41,454 nucleotides of DNA from the NCBI RefSeq assembly GCF_000377645.1, contig NZ_KB898499.1, positions 1 to 41,454 on the forward strand, in the 5' to 3' direction. The stretch comes from Thiomonas sp. FB-6. GTDB taxonomy: Bacteria; Pseudomonadota; Gammaproteobacteria; Burkholderiales; Burkholderiaceae_C. A model generated the notes under the pieces. The model had not been told where the DNA came from, made no database searches, and saw only the letters and a program-made list of their open reading frames with translations. The first letter of the stretch is position 1. Every line of letters starts with the position of its first letter. The position numbers and the translations under genes are program-made. Shown piece after piece: positions 17,744 through 25,843 of the stretch.

Positions 17744-19720
17744 ATGTTCCCATTCCGCGTTCCCCCCGCCGTGGTCCGCTGGCTGGCCGGCGCGCTGGCC
17801 CTGTTCGCCGTCGCCGGCGCGCAGGCCCAGCAAGGCCAGTTCCTGCAGCCCGACGCGGCCTTCCGCCTGTCGGTACCCGCCCCGACGGCGAGCGGCGTGC
17901 TGCTGCGCTTCGACATCGCCAAGGGCTATTACCTGTACCAGGAGCGCTTCCACTTCGTCTCCGAAACCCCGGGCGTGCGCCTGGGGGCGCCCGATTTCCC
18001 GCCGGCGCACCGCAAGTTCGACCCCAACCTGGGCCACGTCGTCGCCCATTACCGCAACCAGGTGCTGGTGCCGCTGCCGGTACAGGCCGCGCCAGCGAAA
18101 TTCGCCCTCAAGGTCACCTACCAGGGCTGCTCCGACCAGGGTCTGTGCTATCCCCCCATCGACAAGGTGGTGGAGGTCAGCCTGAAGGCCTTCGGCGGCA
18201 CCGGCAGCGCCGCGGTGCAGGGCCAGGAGGCGGCCGCGCCGTCGGCCCTGGGCAAGCTGCTGGGGGCGCTGCGCGGCGGCCAGACGGAGCAGCCGGCGCC
18301 CGCCCCCGAGGCGGCTTCCTCGCCCACCTCCGCGGCCCAGCCCTTGGCTTCCACGCAGCCGGATTCCACCCAGCCGGCTTCCGCGCAGCCGCCATCCCCC
18401 CCATCGGCTCCCGCCGCGGGCGGCGAAGGCTCGCGCATCGCCACGGTGCTGGGTGGCGGCCGGCTGTGGGCCATCGTCCTCGTGTTCGTGCCCTTCGGGC
18501 TGCTGCTGTCCTTCACGCCCTGCGTGCTGCCGATGGTGCCCATCCTGTCGAGTATCGTGGTCGGCGCAGGCGCGGGCGATCACAAGGTCTCGCGCTGGCG
18601 CGGGCTGGCGCTGGCCGCCATCTATTCGCTGGGCATGGCCCTGGTCTACACCGCCTTCGGCGTGGCCGCGGGCCTGCTCGGCCACGGCCTGGCCGCGGCG
18701 CTGCAGAACCCCTGGGTGCTGTCGGTGTTCGCCGCGCTGCTGGTGCTGCTGTCGCTTTCCATGTTCGGCTTCTACGAGCTGCAGATGCCCAGCAGCATCC
18801 AGAGCCGGCTCAGCCGCGGCTCCAGCGCCTTGCCCGGCGGGCATGCGCTGGGCGTGTTCGTGATGGGCGGCATCTCGGCGCTGATCGTCGGTCCCTGCGT
18901 GGCCGCGCCGCTGGCCGGCACGCTGCTGTACATCAGCCAGACCGGCAACGCCCTGATCGGCGGCGTGGCGCTGTTCTCGCTGGCCGCCGGCATGAGCCTG
19001 CCGCTGCTGGCGGTGGGCGCCGGCGCCTCCGCGCTGCTGCCGCACGCCGGGCGCTGGATGGACGCCGTCAAGGCGCTGTTCGGCGTGCTGCTGCTGGCCA
19101 CCGCGCTGTACATGCTGGCCGGCGTGCTGCCGGCCTGGGTGCAGATGCTGGCCTGGGCCGCGCTGCTGGTGGTCAGCGCCAGTTTCCTGCACGTGTTCGA
19201 CCGCCTGCCCGACGGCGCCTCCGGCTGGATGCGCCTGTGGAAGGGGCTGGGCGTGGTGCTGGCGCTGGCCGGCGCGGCGCTGGTGGTGGGCGTGGCCTCC
19301 GGTGGGCGCAACGTGCTGCAGCCGCTGCAGGGCCTGGGCGCGGGCCCTTCGCTGGCGCAGGCCGGCGCGACCGAGCTTCACTTCGCGCCGGTGGCCTCCA
19401 ACACCCAGCTCGACGCCGCGCTGGCCCAGGCTCGCGGCACCGTGATGCTGGACTTCTGGGCCGACTGGTGCGTGTCCTGCAAGGAAATGGACCACTTCAC
19501 CTTCACCGACCCGCAGGTGCGCTCGCGCCTGCAGCGCATGCAGCTGCTGCGCGCCGACGTCACCGCCAACAACCCGGCCGACCAGGCGCTGCTCAAGCGC
19601 TTCCAGCTGTTCGGGCCGCCGGGCATCCTCTTTTTCCGCGACGGCCGCGAGATCGGCCGCGTGGTGGGCGACGAGAACGCGCAGGCCTTCCTGCGCTCCC
19701 TCGACCGCGTGGGGGCCTGA
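17744..19720 (+). CDS. dsbD: Thiol:disulfide interchange protein DsbD
   Basis: DsbD moves electrons from cytoplasmic thioredoxin across the inner membrane to periplasmic DsbC, DsbG and cytochrome c maturation partners. The 658-residue product has a signal peptide (about 1-28), the alpha domain with Cys129 and Cys135, and a Pro/Ala/Gln-rich linker (about 160-225). The transmembrane domain follows with Cys260 (FTPCVLPMVP) and Cys385 (GPCVAAPLAG), then the C-terminal thioredoxin domain WADWCVSCK with Cys576 and Cys579. All six catalytic cysteines are present. It converges with the next gene, with only 21 bp between stops. Confidence 0.96.
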   Translation: MFPFRVPPAVVRWLAGALALFAVAGAQAQQGQFLQPDAAFRLSVPAPTASGVLLRFDIAKGYYLYQERFHFVSETPGVRLGAPDFPPAHRKFDPNLGHVVAHYRNQVLVPLPVQAAPAKFALKVTYQGCSDQGLCYPPIDKVVEVSLKAFGGTGSAAVQGQEAAAPSALGKLLGALRGGQTEQPAPAPEAASSPTSAAQPLASTQPDSTQPASAQPPSPPSAPAAGGEGSRIATVLGGGRLWAIVLVFVPFGLLLSFTPCVLPMVPILSSIVVGAGAGDHKVSRWRGLALAAIYSLGMALVYTAFGVAAGLLGHGLAAALQNPWVLSVFAALLVLLSLSMFGFYELQMPSSIQSRLSRGSSALPGGHALGVFVMGGISALIVGPCVAAPLAGTLLYISQTGNALIGGVALFSLAAGMSLPLLAVGAGASALLPHAGRWMDAVKALFGVLLLATALYMLAGVLPAWVQMLAWAALLVVSASFLHVFDRLPDGASGWMRLWKGLGVVLALAGAALVVGVASGGRNVLQPLQGLGAGPSLAQAGATELHFAPVASNTQLDAALAQARGTVMLDFWADWCVSCKEMDHFTFTDPQVRSRLQRMQLLRADVTANNPADQALLKRFQLFGPPGILFFRDGREIGRVVGDENAQAFLRSLDRVGA

Positions 19721-19741
19721 GGCCCGGGTCGGCGCGCCGGC

Positions 19742-21862
19742 TCAGGCCGGCGCCACCTCCACCAGGCAGTCGTAGAAGCAGGGTCCGCCGCCCAGGTCGG
19801 TGAGTCCCTGGTGGGTCAGGTCGTTGACGCTGCGCCCGTCCGGCGAGAGCTTGCGCCACCACAGCCCCAGCGTGATCACCTGGCCCTCGCGCGTGTCCTC
19901 GGTGATGCGGCAGGCCGCGCGCATCTCGCCGCGGTCGTTGAAGCAGCGCAGCTCCTGGCCCTCGCGCAGGCCGCGCGCGGCCGCGTCGCGCGGGTGCACC
20001 AGCAGCTGCGGGCCCTTCTCGCCCGCGCGCAAAGACTCCACATTGACGAAACTCGAGTTCAGGAAATTGCGCGCCGGCGGCGACAGCAGGGCCAGCGGGT
20101 AGCGGGCCGCCAGGTCCGGGCGGGTCTGCGCGCATTCGTGGGGCAGGATCACCTGCGGCAAGGGGTCGCGCCCGGCCTCCTGGTCGGGCGGGTAGACGAA
20201 CTGGCAACGTCCGCTGGGCGTCGGGAAGCCCCCTTCGGCGAAGGGCGCGTCGGGTACCGCCAGCTTGCCCCAGCCGCGGCGGCGCAGCGTGGCGAAGTCC
20301 AGCCCGGCGTTGCGCGGGTCCTCGGCCAGCGCCTGCCCGGCGATCGCCTCGTCGCTGTCCAGGAAACAGGGTTCGTCGAAGCCCATGCGCGCGGCCAGTT
20401 CGCGGAAGATCGCCGAGTTCGGGCGCGCCTGGCCCACGGGGGCGATGGCCGGCTCGTTGGCCACCCAGTAGCGGTGGCCGTAGGACTTGAGCACGTCCAG
20501 GTGCTCCAGCTGGGTGGTGGCCGGAAGCACGTAGTCGGCGTGATCCGCCGTGTCGGTGCGGAAATGCTCCAGCACCACGGTGAACAGATCCTCGCGGCGC
20601 AGCCCCTGCAGGACCTTGGCCGACTCGGGCGCCACCACCGCCGGATTGCTGTTGTAGACCACCAGCGCGTCGATGCGCGGGCCGAAGCCCTCGCCGCCGG
20701 GGTGCAGCAGCGCGTCGCCGATGGTGGACATGTTGATGGTGCGCGGGCGCCGCGCGCCCAGCAGATCCGGCCGCTCCAGCGCATCGTGCGCCACCGCGAA
20801 ATGCCCCGAGCTCGACAGCAGCAGGCCGCCGGCGGCTTCGCGCCAGGCGCCGGTGAGTGCCGGCAGGCAGGCGATGGCGCGTACCGCGTTGCCGCCGCCG
20901 CGCACGCGCTGCAGCCCGTAGTTCACGCGGATGCCGGCGGCGCGCGTGGTGCCCAGCAGGCGCGCCAGCTCGCGCACCTGCTGCGGTTCCAGGCCGCAGG
21001 TTTCGGCGGCACGCTCGGCGCTCCATTCCAGCGCACGCTCGCGCAGCGCCTCGAAGCCCAGGGTGTGGTGCCGGATGTAGTCGTGGTCCAGCCAGTCGTT
21101 GCGCACCAGCTCGCCCATCAGTCCCCAGGCCAGCGCCGCATCGGTGCCGGGGCGCAGCTGCAGGTGCAGGTGGCAGCGCCGCGCCGTCTCGTTGCGCCAG
21201 GGGTCGATGCACACCAGGGTCGCCCCCGCGCGCCTGGCCTGCTGCGCCAGGGACCAGAAATGCAGGTTGCTGGTGATGCTGTTGCTGCCCCAGATGACGA
21301 TCAGCCGGCTGTGGGCGAACTGCTCCACGTCCATGCCCACCAGCCCGCCCAGCACCTGGCGCAGCCCCTCGGCGCCGGCGCTGGCGCAGATGGTGCGGTC
21401 GAGCAGGCTGGCGCCCAGGCGGTGGAAAAAGCGCGCCGCCATCGATTCGCCCTGCACGAAGCCCATGGTGCCGGCGTAGCTGTAGGGCAGGATGGACTCG
21501 GGGTCCGCCGCGGCCAGCGTGCGCAGGCGCGACGCGATGTCGTCCAGCGCCTGGTCCCAGGACACCGGCTCGAACTGCCCGCTGCCCTTGGGTCCGCAGC
21601 GGCGCAGCGGCTGCAGCACGCGCTCGGGGTGGTAGGTGCGTTCCAGGTAGCGCGACACCTTGGTGCACAGGGCGCCTGCGGTGGTCGGGTGCTGCGGATC
21701 CCCGCGCAGCTGCACCGCGACCCCGTCGCGCACCCCCACCAGCATGGCGCAGGTGTCGGGACAGTCGTGCGGGCAGGCGGCGCGCACCACGCGCAGGCCG
21801 GCCTCAGCGCCAGCGGAGGCACTCAGGGAGGATGCTGGGGAGGAATCCGGGAGCGTCGACAT
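19742..21862 (-). CDS. Molybdopterin oxidoreductase, DMSO-reductase family
   Basis: The 706-residue product is a molybdenum bis-MGD enzyme of the BisC/formate-dehydrogenase superfamily. An N-terminal 4Fe-4S motif is formed by Cys30, Cys34, Cys38 and Cys66. WGSNSITSNLHFWSL, NSNPAVVAPESAKV and the C-terminal molydopterin dinucleotide-binding region (NSSFVNVESLRAGEKGPQ) are typical. No twin-arginine signal is visible, so it is probably cytoplasmic. No electron-transfer or membrane subunit lies beside it, and the substrate is unknown. It is divergent from the M20 amidohydrolase across 126 bp. Confidence 0.9.
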   Translation of the reverse strand: MSTLPDSSPASSLSASAGAEAGLRVVRAACPHDCPDTCAMLVGVRDGVAVQLRGDPQHPTTAGALCTKVSRYLERTYHPERVLQPLRRCGPKGSGQFEPVSWDQALDDIASRLRTLAAADPESILPYSYAGTMGFVQGESMAARFFHRLGASLLDRTICASAGAEGLRQVLGGLVGMDVEQFAHSRLIVIWGSNSITSNLHFWSLAQQARRAGATLVCIDPWRNETARRCHLHLQLRPGTDAALAWGLMGELVRNDWLDHDYIRHHTLGFEALRERALEWSAERAAETCGLEPQQVRELARLLGTTRAAGIRVNYGLQRVRGGGNAVRAIACLPALTGAWREAAGGLLLSSSGHFAVAHDALERPDLLGARRPRTINMSTIGDALLHPGGEGFGPRIDALVVYNSNPAVVAPESAKVLQGLRREDLFTVVLEHFRTDTADHADYVLPATTQLEHLDVLKSYGHRYWVANEPAIAPVGQARPNSAIFRELAARMGFDEPCFLDSDEAIAGQALAEDPRNAGLDFATLRRRGWGKLAVPDAPFAEGGFPTPSGRCQFVYPPDQEAGRDPLPQVILPHECAQTRPDLAARYPLALLSPPARNFLNSSFVNVESLRAGEKGPQLLVHPRDAAARGLREGQELRCFNDRGEMRAACRITEDTREGQVITLGLWWRKLSPDGRSVNDLTHQGLTDLGGGPCFYDCLVEVAPA

Positions 21863-21988
21863 GGTTTCGTCAGTCTAGACGCTGATCCTGCCGAATACAC
21901 GCACGCGCGCGGATGCCCGTGTCTCGCGCTTGCGCGACAATCGGTACAGCCCGGGCCGCCGCGGCCCGGAGTCCCGAGGTGGTTGGAC

Positions 21989-23191
21989 ATGCAGATCATC
22001 GATTCCATCGTCGCTGAAGCGGCTCTTTTTCGGCAGATTCGTCGGGATATTCACGCTCATCCTGAACTTTGTTTCGAAGAGCGCCGCACCTCGGACAAGA
22101 TCGCCCAGCAGTTGCAGGACTGGGGCATCGAAGTGCACCGCGGGCTCGGGCGCACCGGCGTGGTCGGGGTCATCCAGGGGCGCAAGCCCGGCACGCGCGC
22201 CATCGGGCTGCGCGCCGACATCGACGCGCTGCCGGTGACCGAGAAGAACAGCTTCGACCATGCCAGCCGGCACCCCGGGCGCATGCACGCCTGCGGGCAC
22301 GACGGGCATACCGCGATGCTGCTGGCGGCGGCCCGCCACCTCAGCCGCGAGCGCGACTTCGCCGGGCGCGTGGTGTGCATCTTCCAGCCGGCCGAGGAGG
22401 GCGGCGGCGGCGCGCGCGAGATGCTGCGCGACGGCCTGTTCGAGCGCTTCCCGGTGGACGCCGTGTTCGCCATGCACAACTGGCCGGGCATCGAGGCGGG
22501 CAAGTTCGCGGTGAACACCGGCCCGGTGATGGCCTCCAGCAACGAATTCCGCATCGTCGTGCGCGGCAAGGGCTCGCACGCGGCCATGCCCCACCTGGGC
22601 CTGGACCCGGTGCCGGTGGCCTGCCAGATCGTGCTGGCGCTGCAAAGCGTGGTCAGCCGCAACAAGAACCCCCTGGAGGCCGGCGTGGTCTCGGTGACCA
22701 TGGTGCACGGCGGCGAGGCCACCAACGTCATTCCCGACACCGTGGAACTGCAGGGTACGGTGCGCACCTTCAGCACCGCGCTGCTCGACATGATCGAGGC
22801 GAACATGCAGCGCATCGCCACGCACACCGCGCAGGCCTTCGGCCTGAGCTGCGAGTTCGAGTTCTCGCGCAACTACCCGCCCACCGTGAACCACGCCGGG
22901 CCCACCGAGTTCGCGCGCCGCGTGCTGGTCGACCTGGTGGGCGAGCAGGGCGTGCTGGCCTTCGAGCCCTCGATGGGCGCGGAGGACTTCTCCTACATGC
23001 TGCAGCAGTGCCCGGGCTCCTACGTGATCATCGGAAACGGCGCGGGCGACCACCGCCTGCCCGGCCATGGCGCGGGCCCCTGCACGTTGCACAACGCCAG
23101 CTACGACTTCAACGACGAGATCCTGCCCCTGGGCGCCAGCTTCTGGGTGCATCTGGTGCACCGCTGGCTGAGCCAGGACGCGGCCGCCTGA
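21989..23191 (+). CDS. M20 family amidohydrolase, hippurate hydrolase-like
   Basis: This is a metal-dependent aminoacylase-type peptidase that cleaves N-acyl amino acids. The ATG at 21989 gives 400 residues and starts MQIIDSIVAEAALFRQIRRD; the frame stays open far upstream, but only as an antisense shadow of the molybdoenzyme gene. IHAHPELCFEE is near 21-31, the metal-binding HACGHDGHTAM at 100-110 (Cys102, His104), the catalytic glutamates at 136-137 in FQPAEEGGGG, and His163. The lid domain with GKGSHAAMPHLGLDP is intact. The substrate is not determinable. Confidence 0.93.
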   Translation: MQIIDSIVAEAALFRQIRRDIHAHPELCFEERRTSDKIAQQLQDWGIEVHRGLGRTGVVGVIQGRKPGTRAIGLRADIDALPVTEKNSFDHASRHPGRMHACGHDGHTAMLLAAARHLSRERDFAGRVVCIFQPAEEGGGGAREMLRDGLFERFPVDAVFAMHNWPGIEAGKFAVNTGPVMASSNEFRIVVRGKGSHAAMPHLGLDPVPVACQIVLALQSVVSRNKNPLEAGVVSVTMVHGGEATNVIPDTVELQGTVRTFSTALLDMIEANMQRIATHTAQAFGLSCEFEFSRNYPPTVNHAGPTEFARRVLVDLVGEQGVLAFEPSMGAEDFSYMLQQCPGSYVIIGNGAGDHRLPGHGAGPCTLHNASYDFNDEILPLGASFWVHLVHRWLSQDAAA

Positions 23192-23372
23192 GCCGAGCCC
23201 CGCCGAGGAGCAGGCCAGGGCGGGCAGCGGCGCCCACGCCCACAAGCGGGGCATTCAGGTCTTGCATCCCCACGCCGGCACGGAAGTGCCAGGCACGCAT
23301 GCTGGAGCCGTTGCGCATCCTGGGGAACCGATATGCCTGAGCCGCGGCCTCACCCGGCGCGCCGCGCGGGAT

Positions 23373-24347
23373 TCAGTGCGCCAGGCAGTCCTGCGCGTGC
23401 ATGCCGGCGGCGTGCAGCGCCGGCAGGGCGCGCAGGCGCTGGGCCTGCGCGGCGTCGAGGGCGGGAAGCACCCAGTACAGGGCCTGCATGCCGAGGTTGC
23501 GCTGCACCACGTGGGCCGTCTGCACGCCGTGGGCCTGCATGTGCTTGAGCTGGGTCTGGGCCTGCGTGCGCTGGTCGAACACGCCCAGGGAAATGCCCGG
23601 CTCGTAGCGCGGGCGGCCGGTGACCTGGATGAAGCTGCCCGCGGGCAGCGACAGCCGGCGAAGCTCGTCGAGCTTGCGTTGCAGGTCGGCGGTGTTCGCA
23701 TAGGGGCCCATCAGCACCATCCACTGCTCGGGCAGGTCCTGGCGCTGCGCCTGGGCCTGCAGGCCGGCGGCGTGCAGCGCGGCGCCCAGTTTCGCGTCGG
23801 CCTGGTCCGCGTAGGGGCCGATGCGCAGGCAGGTGGCGGCCGGCGCGGTGGCCTGGGCCAGCGTGCCCGAGGCGCCCCGCGCGGGCGCGGCCGCGGCCGC
23901 GGCCGTGTGGGAGGCGGTGGCGGTGGCGGTGGCGGCCGGGGCGGGCGCCGATGCGGAGGCCCCGGTGGCGGAGCTCGCCGCCGGTGAGCCCGAACCCGGC
24001 GGACGGGCCTTGGAGCCCGACGAAGCCGCCGAGGCCGGCGAAGACGCGGCCGACGATGCAGCCGACGCCGAGGAGGCCGCCGAAGATGCTGGCGAAGAGC
24101 CAGGAGCGGAGGCTGCCCGGGTGGCCGGCGGAGAGGCCGGGGCCGCCGGCGCCGCGGGCACCGAGGCCGTCAGCGGCTGGCCGTCCGGGCCGAGCAGCGC
24201 CAGGTTCGACGCGTGCACCTGCTCGCGCAGGCGCTGCGGTTCGCCGGCACCCGGTGCGGCCCAGCCGAAGCCGGTCAGTGCTCCGTGGGACCAGGCCCAC
24301 AGGATCAGATTGCCCAGCAGCAGCAGCAACACCAGCTTGCGCAACAT
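23373..24347 (-). CDS. SPOR-domain membrane-anchored protein
   Basis: The 324-residue product has an N-terminal membrane anchor (about residues 3-20), then a long Ala/Ser/Pro linker (about 62-165), then a C-terminal region from about 172. That region has repeated SPOR-like units (RIGPYADQADAKL, VLMGPYANTADLQRKL, LGVFDQRTQAQTQL). SPOR domains bind denuded glycan strands and often localise to the septum, so a cell-wall role is likely. It is 19 bp downstream of birA and probably cotranscribed. The linker is low complexity and easily length-variable. Confidence 0.8.
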   Translation of the reverse strand: MLRKLVLLLLLGNLILWAWSHGALTGFGWAAPGAGEPQRLREQVHASNLALLGPDGQPLTASVPAAPAAPASPPATRAASAPGSSPASSAASSASAASSAASSPASAASSGSKARPPGSGSPAASSATGASASAPAPAATATATASHTAAAAAAPARGASGTLAQATAPAATCLRIGPYADQADAKLGAALHAAGLQAQAQRQDLPEQWMVLMGPYANTADLQRKLDELRRLSLPAGSFIQVTGRPRYEPGISLGVFDQRTQAQTQLKHMQAHGVQTAHVVQRNLGMQALYWVLPALDAAQAQRLRALPALHAAGMHAQDCLAH

Positions 24348-24366
24348 GTTCGTTCGGCTCCCCGGC

Positions 24367-25209
24367 TCAGTGTTCCTGCACGCGCAGCGACACGTCGCCG
24401 CTGGCCACGCGCTCGCGTCCCTGGGCGGTTCGCAGCCACAGGAAGCCGTGCTCGTCCACGTCCAGCGCCTGGCCTTGCAGGCCCGGCGTGCCGTCCTCGC
24501 CCAGCACCCGCACCGGGCGCCCGGCCCAGGCGTGCAGCCGGTTCCAGTCCTGCATCCAGGGCGCGAAGCCGTGTTGCGCGAAGCCCTGCAGGCCCGACAG
24601 CAGGCGCGGCAGCAGGGCTTGCAGCACCTGCCAGCGCCCGGCCTGCACGCCCGCCTGCTGCAGGCTCGCGGCCTGTTCCAGGCCCTGCGGGGCGCGCAGG
24701 TTCAGGCCGATGCCGATGACCGCCCAGCGCGCCTGCGGCGCGTCGGCCACCTCCACCAGCACGCCGGCCAGTTTGCGCGGGCCCAGCAGCAGGTCGTTGG
24801 GCCATTTCAGGGCGGCGCCGTGCAGCCCCAGCGCCTGCAGCGCCTGCGCCAGCCATACGCCCACCGCCAGGCTCAGCCCGGACAGCTCGCAGCCGCGCGG
24901 CAGCGGCCACGACAGCGAGCACAGCAGCGCCGCGCCGGCGCCGTCCTGCGCCTGGTCCTGCCAGCTGCGCGAGCGCCTGCCGCGGCCGGCGCTCTGGTGC
25001 CCGGCGACCAGGCATTGCACCATGCCGCGGCCGGCGCGCACCTGCGCCAGCAGGTCGGAGTTGGTGGAGCCGGTCTCGGCCAACCAGCGCACCCCGCAGG
25101 CGTGTCCCGCGGCCTCCAGCGCGCCTTGCAGCGCCGCCGCGGCCGCGTGGTCCTCGGAAGGCGCAGCGCGCGGGGAGGCGCTCGGCTCGGCGGGGGCGGC
25201 TACGCTCAC
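24367..25209 (-). CDS. birA: Biotin--[acetyl-CoA-carboxylase] ligase
   Basis: BirA activates biotin to biotinyl-AMP and attaches it to the carrier protein of acetyl-CoA carboxylase. The 280-residue product has ETGSTNSDLLAQ near 45, the biotin-loop motif GRGRRSRSW near 74-82, and KWPNDLLLGPRKLAGVLVE. There is no N-terminal DNA-binding domain of the E. coli repressor type, so it is a group I, non-regulatory ligase. The first 25 or so residues are low complexity, so the true start may be further downstream. Confidence 0.93.
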   Translation of the reverse strand: MSVAAPAEPSASPRAAPSEDHAAAAALQGALEAAGHACGVRWLAETGSTNSDLLAQVRAGRGMVQCLVAGHQSAGRGRRSRSWQDQAQDGAGAALLCSLSWPLPRGCELSGLSLAVGVWLAQALQALGLHGAALKWPNDLLLGPRKLAGVLVEVADAPQARWAVIGIGLNLRAPQGLEQAASLQQAGVQAGRWQVLQALLPRLLSGLQGFAQHGFAPWMQDWNRLHAWAGRPVRVLGEDGTPGLQGQALDVDEHGFLWLRTAQGRERVASGDVSLRVQEH

Positions 25210-25222
25210 GCGCTGGGCCTTC

Positions 25223-25813
25223 TCAGCGCTTGGGCGCGAGCATGGTGCCGCGGCAATCCGGCGCGCCGCAGCGGCAGGCGTATTCGCGCTTGAGCCTGGG
25301 GGTGTGGCGTTCGTCCAGGCTCAGGTGGTAGTCGTAGAACAGTTCCTCGCCGGCGCGCAGGTCGCGCAGCGCGTGGATGAACACGCGGCCCTCGATTTCC
25401 CGGGCCTCGCAGTTCGGCGCGCAGGAGTGGTTGATCCAGCGCGCGCTGTTGCCGCCCACGTTGGCGTCGATGACCCCGCCGGTCTCCAGGGAAAAATAGA
25501 AGGTATGGTTCGGCTGCGCCGGGTCGTGCGGGTGGCGGCGCAGCGCCTCTTTCCACGAAATGCGCTCGCCGCGGTATTCGAGGATGCGCGCGCCCTCGGC
25601 CATCGGCCGGCGCACGAATACGCCCTTGCCGTGAACAGGGGACTGCCGCACCTCGGTGCGGGGGCCGTGTTGCGCGGCGGGGGCGGGGTTGGCGCGCGGG
25701 CGCCGGGGACGGTTGAGCAACGCGGACACGAATGTGGTTACAGTAGAAAAAGGGGCGATGTGGCCGCAAAGGGCCAAAGGATATCCGCGCGCCATTGTAA
25801 ATACGCGAATCAT
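25223..25813 (-). CDS. SET domain-containing protein
   Basis: SET domains are S-adenosylmethionine-dependent lysine methyltransferases. The 196-residue product has a SET core from about residue 52: HGKGVFVRRPMAEG, then NHSCAPN at 128-134 and GEELFYDY at 155-162. A post-SET cysteine set (Cys180, Cys182, Cys187) ends it. The substrate in bacteria is generally unknown. The ATG at 25813 has GGGG a few bases upstream; a GTG at 25729 would drop 28 poorly conserved residues and may be the real start. The gap to the divergent topB start is only 30 bp. Confidence 0.85.
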   Translation of the reverse strand: MIRVFTMARGYPLALCGHIAPFSTVTTFVSALLNRPRRPRANPAPAAQHGPRTEVRQSPVHGKGVFVRRPMAEGARILEYRGERISWKEALRRHPHDPAQPNHTFYFSLETGGVIDANVGGNSARWINHSCAPNCEAREIEGRVFIHALRDLRAGEELFYDYHLSLDERHTPRLKREYACRCGAPDCRGTMLAPKR

Positions 25814-25843
25814 TCATGATCCCCGCGTGACGAAACCCAAGCC

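Noticed and set aside
19811-23191. A very long open + strand frame of over 1100 codons running over the molybdoenzyme gene into the amidohydrolase
   Set aside because: Only the part from 21989 resembles a protein family. The rest lies opposite the molybdoenzyme gene and is open because of the high G+C third-position bias.
23277-23290. GGCAC-GGAA-GTGCC hairpin between the amidohydrolase and the SPOR gene
   Set aside because: The stem is only 5 bp and lacks a T-run on either strand, too weak to call a terminator in this GC-rich DNA.
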